Below are positions 1 to 10,024 of a DNA stretch of 64,000 nucleotides, one piece after another. This DNA is from Selaginella tamariscina. Taxonomy: Eukaryota; Streptophyta; Lycopodiopsida; Selaginellales; Selaginellaceae. Below the pieces are notes generated by a model. That model searched no databases. It saw only the letters and a list, made by a program, of their open reading frames with translations, and was not told where the DNA came from. The translations under genes were made by a program, and so were the position numbers. Position 1 is the first letter of the stretch; every line of letters begins with the position of its first letter. Location of the stretch: the NCBI GenBank assembly GCA_003024785.1, contig PUQB01000299.1:1-64000 (forward strand), in the 5' to 3' direction.

Positions 1-795
1 ACCTCCAAGTTGATTACCGCAGCCGCCTGAATCACTGCCGAAACAAAAGGAGAACTCGCGAAGATGACCATGAAACCACTTGCTGCCAAGTGCATTCCAC
101 TAAACTGCAAGGCCTCCTCAAACTTCCGGATCTAGCTGCACAATGTCCTTGTTTGATGCTAGCACCTCCATATACAAGCTCATTGGGTAAGTCGAGGATG
201 ATGAGGTTGAAGCCGTTATTCACCTACCACTTCCTGGAACACCGTTTGTGACTCAACCGTATGTAGTTTGTCAACCTATTGTCGGAGCTTGGTGTACACC
301 TCTGTCTGGGAAGCACCTGGCTCGAAGAAAGACCTGCTCATCTCCTCCATATTGCACACAGGCAGGTCGTAGGATCCACGGGATGCAGCCAGTGTCGAGA
401 TGAAGATCATCAGGTCGTCCTTGATGTCCAAACCATCTACAAGTGGTTGCACCTCATTAATTGTAAAGTCGATTGCCGACGGAGGGCTATACAAGAGCTT
501 GGTCCCGCTTCGATCCCTTTGCAGGTGTAGTTGTCTTTCGCACCGTCTTCTTCATCTTGCTCTTCTTGATAGCCTTACTTCGTTCGGCTCCCAAACAATC
601 GCTGAAAGATCTTGCCATGCATGTCGAACAGTGAGCTCTCCCAAGCTGGTGGCTTTGCAACAGACAGTCGAGCCCAGAATGGAACATGCTCCCGTTCGAA
701 TGGTGTTAGAGCTCCTCTGCTCTTCGACCACATGTGAGGCTCGCTTGTATGATCTATCCACAGCTTTCATCGTCTGAGACGGTGCCACCCTACGG
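1..795 (-). pseudogene. DNA-methyltransferase-like gene fragment, C-terminal part, open at window edge
   Basis: Read on the minus strand, a likely splice acceptor near 796 opens an exon. It encodes a Lys-rich linker (about 590-530), then a segment with INEVQPLVDGL (about 450-415) ending at a stop near 276. Further on comes the motif FNLIILDLPN (about 215-187), and in another frame LAASGFMVIFAS (about 85-50). The last two have the spacing of motif IV and the following beta strand in beta-class amino-methyltransferases. The plus-strand gene at 10-13 kb has the same order: Lys-rich linker, then LLLD, then an IYFLILA-type strand. At least two frame changes and an internal stop suggest a pseudogene, and any ParB-like N-terminal part is missing; the 880-1421 repeat lies where it should be. 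The homology is judged by eye; the rest of the gene lies outside the window. Confidence 0.45.
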
Positions 796-879
796 AATAA
801 ATGTGACATTAATATTTAGGATTAATATTAAAATATGTGAATAATTGGTAAAGGTGAAGATATTTCAAATCATAAAAGG

Positions 880-1421
880 TAGATGCAAGTTGTAACTAAA
901 ATGGGCATGGCTATAGTCCCATTTCCTAATAATTAGCAATTTTAGCTATTTAATTAGCATTTTCTAATATTAAAGGAATATTCTTTAGAATATATGTTTG
1001 AAAAGAGAATATTCTATTTTGTATTCTACCCTTTAATAAATTATAGCATTTATTGAACAAAAATTAATAACATTATAAAGTAGAATGTATTAAATTATAT
1101 AATATATTGCCTAATATAACAATTAAGGAAGAGCATAAGAGGTACATTATATAAATATTGATGTTGTTATTAAAATATTAATATTTAAATATAACATTAT
1201 TAATTAAAATTTGTAGTAATAATAAATATATATATAAAATCTTATAATAATATAGTCAATCTTCCATATCATTTTTATTAATATTTATATAGTTAAATAT
1301 ACAATTTTGGTACTATTATTAAAGAGTTTATAATAATTATGAATATTAAATATATTGATATTTATAATTTTGTAATTGCTTTAATTCTTCAGAAACATAC
1401 ATTTCTTGCAGTTTTGTTAAT
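880..1421 (+). repeat. 540-bp dispersed repeat, inverted partner at 37751-38290
   Basis: This A+T-rich stretch, starting near ATGCAAGTTGTAA and ending near CTTGCAGTTTTGT, is almost identical to the reverse complement of 37751-38290. Agreement looks well above 90%, with small indels. It begins TGCAAG and ends CTTGCA, like an LTR with short inverted ends. However, the match runs a few bases past the CA end, no target duplication is visible, and no primer-binding site or polypurine tract adjoins it. It lies between the left-edge methyltransferase fragment and the 3' end of the transposase-like gene. No coding capacity was seen. Confidence 0.75.
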
Positions 1422-1469
1422 CGTGACTTTATCAACGCTTCTTGACATCCACCCATATCGATGGATTTA

Positions 1470-3568
1470 ACATTTATAAACATGCTGGGTCTTTTTGATT
1501 GGGAGACCATGTTTTCTGTAGGCATCCATTATATCTTTCGCTCTCCTTCTCGTGTCGCCTTTTTTATGGTTTGAACCATGCAACCTTAACAATATTTTTT
1601 TGTGATTATTCAGGTGTGTCGATAATTTGACCCATCCAAATAGGCTGATTATATGACGCATCTGGAGTAATGAGAACCATCATTAGTTTTTGAAGATCCT
1701 TGCAGCAATCAAAGTATGCTTTAGGTTTTTGGTTTACCCTAAACTCTCAACAGGGCCATCTGTTTTTTGTGCAGGTTGCTGACAATGCCTCTCATATTCC
1801 CAAGTAGCCTCAAGTGCAGATGTGTTCATGAGAGCATTATGTAAAGGTTGAAGGTGTTGTTTCTTCACTTTGAGATCACTGATAGGACTTGTCTGTGAGT
1901 GGGCTTCAAGGTTTCTGAAACACATGGCTAACGACCCAATAGTGAAATTGGAGTCGCTAGACCAATGTGGAAGTGAAAAGTGTCCATATGACTCACAACC
2001 GTGTCCATGTGTTAGCACACCTGTCAATGAAATCGGAAGTTTCATGACATTTCCAAGGCACTTTGGTGTTGCAAAGAGCTTTGGAATGCTGGTCTTTGAA
2101 TGATCCATCTTGTCATGGATCAAGCACAGGTACTCTGATGGCGTGACACAGAAAGCATGCGGTGTGCATAGTACTGAGACCGGCAAGTTTGTTGTGCAAT
2201 CATGTGGGCCTCCATCTTCCTTTGAATGGTAGTGATCTCCACCAAGGTTTTTGCACAAGCCTCTGCAGCCTTCAATGATGTACAAGTGTCACACTTAGAA
2301 AAGCTAGAGTGTTTTGCAATCTCCACATCCTTAAAATGAGTATTCCATATGTTGTTGAAGGTACCAGTGCAGATTGCTTGGAGCCCCATCAAACTGAGGC
2401 ACTTGTTCACATGTTCACACAGTTTCAATTGAGTGTAGATTGAAGGTAAAACCTTGAGATTTTCCCTGACCCCTGCATTTGTGGTTCGGCATTTGTGAGG
2501 CATCCTGTCTGCATTTGCTTCCACAAAAGCCTTGAGTATCTCTATGGCTGCCATGATGTGAGAGCGGGTTTTGACCAAGCGAGTGTTCCCATGAACTGAG
2601 GTTCGCGCTCCATCTAGCCACTCATCCCTCCGACGGTAGAACGTGGTCTTTGGGATCCCGTATATACTGTACCAAGCTTTGAAGCAGATGGCCACCTTAT
2701 TAAATACCATGGATGTACTCTGATAACCTGTGTCCGAGGCCATTCCATCAATACACCCAGTTAGTGCAGCATATACAAACTCATGCCTTTGCTTTTGGGT
2801 GAGCATACGAAAGACATGTCTACATTGGGTAATTTCATTCCGGTCTGCCATCTGACAACACTTCTTCTTGCAACAGTCAATCGTGGAAATGCTCGTAACA
2901 CTTTCGGAAGATGTAGGATCCATCTTTACCCTCTTGCTGAAACTTGCAGGGGAAGATCTACAACCCATGAATCGCCTTTTTCTTACAATAGGACCAATGC
3001 AAGGAACCTCTTCAAATATGAGTTGTTCTTCCGGGTTGTTATTATTGAAATCCAACCCAGAATATGTTGAACCATCTTGCCGTCTTAATTCAGATGTTCG
3101 CCACCTCACGAGGGATCCAGGATACAATGTGCCATTAGGTGAAACCTCTGTCACAACTACACCCACGAAGTCGGACCCTAGTTTCTCTTCTGACACTGCT
3201 TCCATTGGATTTATAGCTGTGATGATGCCTCTTCCGACTTCAATCTCACGAAGAAAGAGAATCACCTCATCCATCACAGCAGGCAAGCCATCATCTGGTA
3301 AACTCGTGCTACTATTTGTTTGTGACTCTGCATATTCTGTGTCAGCCTTGACTTCATCCAAATTCCACAATACAGGAGAACCCTCCTCAAATTCCATTCC
3401 CAGAACCTCAACATGCTTGTAAATGGTGTTCACCCATACGTACACACAAGATCCTTGGGCAATATTGTGACATGATGCATTATTATCTCGAACTTCCACA
3501 GTTCCAGTGCCAACTATCTCGTTGTTCCGAAGAAGACATACTTTATCTCCAGTATTAAACATATTGTC
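1470..3568 (-). pseudogene. Transposase-like gene of the DUF7869 type, frameshifted
   Basis: The main reading frame starts after a splice acceptor (TGCAG at 3573-3569) and runs to 2120. Its first 70 or so residues (GDKVCLL.. to SPVLW) look like a small beta-rich N-terminal domain. Next come a Cys cluster (CCKKKCCQ), a segment with FYRRRDEWLDG that suggests DNA binding, and the zinc-like motif SKCDTCTSLK. Near 2140-2180 the frame shifts, and 2110-1734 continues with IHDKMDHSKT, LTHGHGCESYGHF and DSNFTIGSL. This resembles the RNase H-fold core of DUF7869 proteins common in algae, mosses and ferns. A stop near 1734 and another frame (MVLITPDASYN) lead to a basic tail near 1470. At least three disruptions make an intact product unlikely. 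Family assignment is from memory of conserved phrases; no search was run. Confidence 0.7.
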
Positions 3569-3716
3569 CTGCACATAAATAATTGTATTATTTATGATAT
3601 CTGTTTATGCAATATTTCTAAGAAATCTGAATTACGGTTACTTAATAATATGCATATGCAATAATACATAATTATGTTTAGAGATAATATCTCATGTTTG
3701 ATTAATACAACTGATG

Positions 3717-4447
3717 GGCGGGATTAATCCCGCCCACGAATCCCTCCGACGAGGAACGGTCGGCGGGATTAATCCCGCCGCCGACTCAACCCCTTCGGAG
3801 AGAGTCGGCGGGATTAATCCCGCCTTGGACTCCCTCCGAAGGAAGAGCCGGCGGGATTAATCCCGCCGCCTCTTCCTTCGGGGGAGTCCGGCGGGATTAA
3901 TCCCGCCGACTCTCTCCGACGAGGAAGTCGGCGGGATTAATCCCGCCGCCGACTCACCCCTCGGAGAGAGTCGGCGGGATTATCCCGCCACGAATCCCTC
4001 CGACGAGGAACGGTCGGCGGATTAATCCCGCCGCCGACTCACCCCTTCGGAGGGAGTCCAAGGCGGGATTAATCCCGCCCACAATTCTTACGACGGGGAA
4101 TGGGTGGCGGGATTAAACCCGCACATAACTCTCTCCAAAACTATGATTTCAAAGAGATCTCGGGATAAATCCTGTCCCCAAATCCTTAAAACAGGGATGT
4201 GGTGGCGAGATTAATCCCGCCACCCCTTCCCTGCCTCCTAAAATGGTTGGCGGGATTAATCCCGCCGACAACTCTTTCTAATAAATTCTGGTAACTCTTC
4301 ATCAGTTGAGAAGGTTATCGGCGGGATTAATCCCGCCACTCTTTTTCAGTGGCGGAGAAGCATTGCCCGAGAGATGGTGGCGGGATTAATCCCGCCACCT
4401 CTTCGAAGAGGCGAAAAAGAAATGGCCGGATTAATCCCGCCGCCCGG
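3717..4447. repeat. Palindrome array 1: about 16 copies of GGCGGGATTAATCCCGCC
   Basis: The 18-bp perfect palindrome occurs intact at 3717, 3762, 3807, 3850, 3890, 3930 and 4062, and again near 4247, 4319 and 4378. Near-copies with one or a few changes lie between these (for example 3973 and 4016, each one base short) and at the end (4424). Spacing is about 40-60 bp. Spacers such as GACTC..TTCGGAGAGAGTC are themselves short inverted repeats, so the array alternates two kinds of hairpin. It is G+C- and CpG-rich in an A+T-rich setting and starts about 150 bp upstream of the first visible exon of the minus-strand transposase-like gene. The function is unknown. Confidence 0.95.
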
Positions 4448-5160
4448 TTAACCTAGAATATTAAGTTAAAAGGATATTTAAACGGGATAAATCCCTAACG
4501 GAATATATTATAATCCTAATGCATTCCTAAACCCCTAAATTGTAATTTTAAGAGAGAATGTAAGAGAGTGAATCTTTATAAGTATTTTTAAATTTGTTTA
4601 TAATACTTACTTGTAAACAGCACTGAAGGCGCCGTGCTTTCCTATAAAGAATAGCACCCAATTTAATCTCGCTCCTGAGATGATCACTATGAAGAAAAAA
4701 AAGATCTAAAGAGTGAAAAATACAGAAATGAAGAAACCCTTGCCGGAGAAAGAACCAGATCTGAATTTGAGTGGGAAATTAAATGCATTTTCAAATTTAC
4801 ATGTCAGACCGACAATACATATGTCAGAAATTCAAATTTTTTAAAAAGAACAGAAAATAAAATTTAAGATGAGTTGACACAAATATCCGACACTCTGACA
4901 TATATACTCTCCAGTTCCAATGAGTATTTTAAAATTGCATTTAATGTTATTCAAGTGATTCAAGCTGTTTAATATTACGAAATTTTAGACTATATTCTAC
5001 ATTCTTAGTATTCAAGTATATTTATATTATATATATATATAATATATACTTATACAATAAATAAATTGATATATTATTATGTATCATTTAAAATATATTC
5101 ATAGTCTGTTTATTATTATTATTTTCTTAATTACTCGAGTATTTAGTTTTCATTTCCTAG
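4448..5160. other. A+T-rich spacer without recognised gene
   Basis: No convincing coding frame is visible. The part at 4600-4790 is less A+T-rich and contains TATAAAGAATAGC, followed by a purine-rich stretch. It could be a leader or untranslated exon, but no splice or start signal settles this. The rest is simple A+T-rich DNA. Confidence 0.4.
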
Positions 5161-5164
5161 TATC

Positions 5165-5800
5165 AATGGGATATTCTTTAATATTTTATTAATATTTGAA
5201 GAATATTCTAATATTAAACCTGATTATCATAATTAAATTAGTCTTGTTCTTAATTATTGCAGTAATTATTCTACATTTGTATATATTAATGGGATTTTCT
5301 CAATTAATTTGTTATTATTTCAAGAATATTCATGTGTTAAACCTTATTATCAATATTAAATTAATACACACTATGAACATATTTTAAATTATACATAATA
5401 ATACATCATTTTATAATATATAGTCATATATAGTTTTAATAATATATATATTAATATCATTTCCTTAATTACTTGAGTAATTAATCTTCTTTATATTAAT
5501 GGGATATTCTTTATTATTTTCTTATTATTCCAAGAATATTCCAATATTAAACATGATTATGATAATTAATTTAGTTAATTATTTGAGTACTTAATTTACA
5601 TTTGTATATATTAATGGGATTTTCTCAATTAATTTCTTATTATTTCAAGAATATTTCAATGTTAAACCTTTTTATCAATATTAAATTAATATATATTATT
5701 AAAACTATATATGGCTATATATTAGATAAAATCATATATTATTATGTATAATTTAAAATATGTTCATAGTGTGTTTATTAATATTATTTTCTTAATTATT
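5165..5800. repeat. A+T-rich higher-order repeat, about 328-bp period
   Basis: The phrase AATGGGATATTCTTTA occurs at about 5167 and 5496, and AATGGGATTTTCTCAATTAA at about 5288 and 5616. Each is followed by similar text (TTATT..CAAGAATATT..AATATTAAACC). This gives two roughly 120-bp diverged monomers repeated as a pair with a period near 328 bp. Short flanking phrases (TTTCTTAATTA) also recur at both ends. The translated frame at 5196-5387 is a by-product of this repeat. Confidence 0.7.
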
Positions 5801-6035
5801 CGATGTTTGTTTTGCACACATATATAAACACAATCATAAATTTACACACGCATTACAAGAACTTACAAAAACACATATGCACACACATGCACAACCCTAA
5901 ACCAAACTGAAGAAATATGTTGCTTCTTTATTGAAAACATCATGTTCAACGCATGTATGATATATGTACTCAATCTGTGTGTATGTAACACATTGAATTT
6001 ACATGTGTAATATTTATATTAAGCTTGTTGGGAGC

Positions 6036-6620
6036 AAACCCTAAACCCTAAACCCTAAACCCTGTGTATACATGTGTGTACAAAAATAATTTTTCAACAC
6101 TCTCTCTTCACACCATGCATGATCCATCCTAAACCCTAAACCCTAAACCCTAATATGTAACACAATGAATTTACTCATGTAATATGTATGTATGTCTGTG
6201 TGTATACACGTGTGCATGTATATATGTGTACTCTGTATGTATATATGTGTACTTTCTGTCTTCTCTCATACATACACACCATGCATGATCCATGTTAATA
6301 TGTACTGTCTCTCTTCTCTCAAACATACACACCATGCATGATCTATAATATGTACTCGGTCTCTCTAATATTATGTACTAATATGTATGTATGTCTGTGT
6401 GTATAATACACACCATGCATGATCCATAATATGTACTGTCTCTCTTCTCTCATATACTATGTATGTATATCTGTGTATAATATGTGTAAGTATATATGTG
6501 TACTAATATATGCAATGTGTACAAAAATAATTTTTCAACACTCTCTCTTCTCTCATACATACACACCATGCATGATCCATCCTAAATCCAAAACCCTAAA
6601 CCCTAAACCCTAAACCCATG
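6036..6620. repeat. Interstitial telomere-like tracts in a CATGCATGATCCAT minisatellite
   Basis: Three short runs of CCCTAAA are present, at about 6036-6063, 6128-6152 and 6589-6616, each with three to four units. The plant telomere repeat is TTTAGGG, so these are interstitial telomere-like sequences. They sit in a region where CACACCATGCATGATCCAT recurs (about 6113, 6279, 6327, 6411 and 6566). Two of these copies run directly into a telomere-like tract. TATGTATGT and TGTGTGTATACACG runs fill the spaces. No gene is present. Confidence 0.85.
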
Positions 6621-6989
6621 TAATATGTATGTGTGTGTATACACGTGTGTATGTATATATTATGTGTATTAATATATGCAATGTGTATGTATGTATTGAT
6701 ACACATGAAACTTTAACACTCTCATGGACACACACATGTTAAATCCCTGCATGATTTATATTTTTGGGGTGTATGTGATACACCCACGCACACGCACGCG
6801 CTAATAATATAATGAAAGAATATTCGTTTAGGGCGAATCTATATTTTATTCTTTTTAGGGTTTAAGTATATTCTCAGAAGGAATATTCTATTAGGGTTAA
6901 TATATATATTTAATTCCTTTAGGGTTTAGGTATATTCTTAGGGTTTCAAGAGGCGGCGGCTGTGAAATCGGCGGCGGCGGCTGTGCACA

Positions 6990-7000
6990 CAGGTGAGATC

Positions 7001-7031
<31 letters not shown>

Positions 7032-7296
7032 ATATATGTATAGGAGTGTGCGTATAAATTTATTTATTAGTTTTATCTCTCGCACACACACGCACACTCC
7101 TGTGTATGTATATGTGTGTGTGGGTGTGTGTTTGTTTATCTGTATGATTTTATTTGTTTCGCTCACACACGCATACACACGATATACATATACACATATA
7201 TATATATATATACATATATACATACATATATTATGTGTACCAGTATCTGTAAATTTTTTTTTATTGATCTATCTCTCCCACACACACGCACACTGC

Positions 7297-7363
<67 letters not shown>

Positions 7364-7996
7364 CAATGCATATTAACAAATAGTATACAACACTAGTTTA
7401 TATATATGCTTATATATTCATATGGGTTATATATCTATATACACACATATATATATGTGTGTGTTTATCTGTATAATTTTATTTATTTATTAGTTTTATC
7501 TCTCGCACACACACGCACACTCCTGTGTATGTATATGTGTGTGTGTGTGTGTGTTTGTTTATCTGTATGATTTTATTTGTTTCGCTCACACACGCATACA
7601 CACAATATACATATACACATATATATACCTATATACATATATACATACATACAACACTAGTTTATATATATGCTTATATATTCACAGACTCTCTCTCTTT
7701 CTCTATGGATTATATATCTATATACACACATATATATGTGTGTGTTTATCTGTATAATTTTATTTATTTATTAGTTTTATCTTTCGCACACACACGCACA
7801 CTCCTGTGTATATATATGTGTGTGTGTGTGTTTGTTTATCTGTATGATTTTATTTGTTTCGCTCACACGCATACACACGATATACATATACACACATATA
7901 TATACCTATGTACACACATATATTATGTGTACCAGTACTGTATAATTTTATTTATTTATCTATCTCTTGCACACACACGTACACTCCTATACATAC

Positions 7997-8043
<47 letters not shown>

Positions 8044-8103
8044 TATATATGTGTGTGTTTTTATCTGTATAATTTTTTTATTTATTAATTTTATCTCTCG
8101 CAC
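6990..8103. repeat. CA/GT/TA microsatellites inside a longer repeated unit
   Basis: Long GT, CA and TA runs (for example GT at 7000-7027, CA at 7300-7342 and TA at 8010-8032) are embedded in a longer repeated text. The phrase CGCACACTCCTGTGTATGTA recurs near 7090, 7514 and 7796, with a diverged copy near 7980. It is followed each time by TTTATCTGTATGATTTTATTTGTTTCGCTCACAC or a close variant. The open frames here are Cys/Val/Tyr/Ile/His/Thr simple-sequence translations and are not genes. Confidence 0.9.
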
Positions 8104-8123
8104 ACACGCTAAGCCCCTCGAGC

Positions 8124-9722
8124 GGCGGGATTAATCCCGCCGCTATAGGTTTATGGCCTCGGCGGCGGATTAATGGCTATGGGGCCATGGCGGCGGGATT
8201 AATCCCGCCGCCGAGGCCCTTCACGCAGGCTATGGGCGGCGGGATTAATCCCGCCGCTCTACGACAAACCGAAGAGCGGCGGGATTAATCCCGCCGCCCA
8301 TGGCCTGCGTGAGGGGCCTCGGCGGCGGGATTAATCCCGCCGCTCACCCATGCCCTGCGCGGAATGCGGCGGGATTTATCTCGCCGGCAATGGCCTGTGT
8401 GAAGGCCCTAATGGGCGGGATTAATCCCGCCGGATTCCGCGCAGGGCATTTACAGGGGATGGGCGGCGGGATTAATCCCGCCGCTCATGAGGCTAACCGA
8501 AGAGCCTGCATGAAAGATCCTGCACGGAAGGCTAACCGAAGAGCCTGCATGACATGTCCTGCGCGTAAGGCGGCGGGATTAATCCCGCCGCCCAGGGAAT
8601 TCACGCAGGACATGAACGGCGGGATTAATCCGGCCCCACGCTCATGCCCTTCGCGGAGGGCGGCGGGATTAATCCCGCCGCTCAGGCACTTCCGCAGGAT
8701 ATAAGCGGCGGGATTAATCCCGCCCCCACCCATCCCTGTTCAAAATGCCGCAGCCAATATATATGTGTGAGCGCATGATTTACGAGAGGGCGGCGGGATT
8801 AGTCTCTCCGAACCTTCATTACCCGGTGGCGGGATTAATCCCGCCACCCTTCTTTTTTTCCTCCATTGGTATGTTGAATCAATCCCGACTAACTCTGTCT
8901 GAGACGGAGAAGGTTTACAAAATACCAATGGAGGGAACTGAGAAGGGTGGTGGGATTAATTTCACCATCCCTTACATGGTGGGCGGGATTAATCCCGCCG
9001 CGTACGCATGCCCTGCGCGGAATCGGGCGGGATTTATCCCGCCGCCATTGGCCTGCCTGAAGGGCCTAGGCGGCGGGATTAATCCCGCAAGATTTCGCAC
9101 AGGGCATTGGCGTTCGGCGGGATTAATCCCGCCGACTAAGGCCTGAGTGAAGGGCCTGGGAGCGGGATTAATCTCGCCGCGTACGCATGCCCTGGCGGAA
9201 TCGGGCGGGATTTATCCCGCCGCCATTGGCCTGCCTGAAGTGCCTAGGCGGCGGGATTAATCCCGCCCGATTCCGCGCAGGGAATTGGCGTCCGGCGGGA
9301 TTAATCCCGCCGCATAGGGACGAGTGAAGGCCCTGGGCGGCGGGATTAATCCCGCCGAGTCTTCAATGCCTGTTGGAGGAATGAATCCCGCCACCCTTCC
9401 TTTTCTCCATTGGTGAGTCGGACCAATCCCAAACGTTTCTGTCTGAGACGTAGAAGGTTTTCAACATACCAATGGAGAGAATTGGGAAGGGTGGGGAAAT
9501 TCATTTAACCATCACTTACATGGTGGGCGAGATTAATCCCGCCCCCTTTCTGGAGTCACTGAAGGGGTGTGAGAAATAAATCCTGCCCAGTTCTCTCTGA
9601 GACCGAGAAGGGTGGCAAGATTAATTCCGCACTCCCGTTCAAGGCCTCCAGAAAGGTGGCGAGATTAATCCCGCCCACTCTTTCAGGAGGCATTGAAGGG
9701 GTGGCGAGATTAATCCCGCCGC
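8124..9722. repeat. Palindrome array 2: about 29 copies of GGCGGGATTAATCCCGCC
   Basis: The array begins with a perfect copy at 8124-8141 and holds roughly 16 perfect copies and a dozen near-copies, ending near 9722. Spacers form a different family from array 1, built on GCCCTGCGCGGAAT and GGCCTGCGTGAGG. Successive spacers are often reverse complements of each other. About 180 bp is tandemly duplicated (CGTACGCATGCCCTG at 9001 and 9180). Two spacers carry longer inverted arms: CCTCCATTGGTAT at 8860-8872 with its complement at 8922-8934, and a related pair at 9404-9414 and 9468-9478. The array ends about 300 bp upstream of the first visible exon of the ParB-like gene. Frames such as the one at 8300-8704 are translations of the repeat. 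Confidence 0.95.
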
Positions 9723-9834
9723 ACCTTCCATGTGAATATATATGTGTATTAGTATATATAAGTTGCATATCTCATTTTATTTACTTTTATCATCTTATCA
9801 TAATATTTCGAGTAAAAGCTAGGAATCTATGTAA

Positions 9835-9921
9835 AACTGTCCAGAGCTCACATTTGTGGTGGTTCTAAAACGAAATGTTATCTTTCTTTTGCACTAACAC
9901 AAATGTGAGCTTCGGACAGTT
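9835..9921. repeat. Imperfect 24-bp inverted repeat (hairpin) upstream of the ParB-like gene
   Basis: Arm one at 9835-9858 (AACTGTCC..GCTCACATTTGTG) pairs with arm two at 9898-9921 over 24 positions with two mismatches. The loop is about 39 bases. The size would suit a small-RNA precursor or a very short foldback element. No target duplication or promoter could be assigned. Confidence 0.75.
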
Positions 9922-10024
9922 AATTACGTCTACTTCTCTCTGTGTATTATTTTTGTATATTCGGGTTTATACAAGTGTGTGTGCGTTTTTATATAATTTA
10001 TATTTATAGTGTATTATTTTGCAG

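Noticed and set aside
880-1421. Solo LTR, because of the TGCAAG..CTTGCA ends
   Set aside because: Homology with the inverted copy runs past the CA end, flanks show no 5-bp duplication, and the other copy has no adjacent primer site or polypurine tract. Left as a dispersed repeat.
6036-6620. Chromosome end, because of CCCTAAA repeats
   Set aside because: The tracts are short, internal and flanked by ordinary sequence for kilobases on both sides.
6897-8088. Several long frames rich in Thr, His, Tyr, Ile, Cys and Val
   Set aside because: They are translations of CA/GT/TA microsatellites and appear in overlapping frames on both strands.
8300-9146. Open frames rich in GGINPAA and AGLIPP
   Set aside because: These are translations of the GGCGGGATTAATCCCGCC palindrome in different frames on both strands; they follow the repeat, not a codon pattern.
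3717-9722. CRISPR array, because of short repeats with spacers
   Set aside because: The repeat is a perfect palindrome without strand polarity, spacers are repeated and inverted copies of each other rather than unique, there are no cas genes, and the setting is a plant genome.
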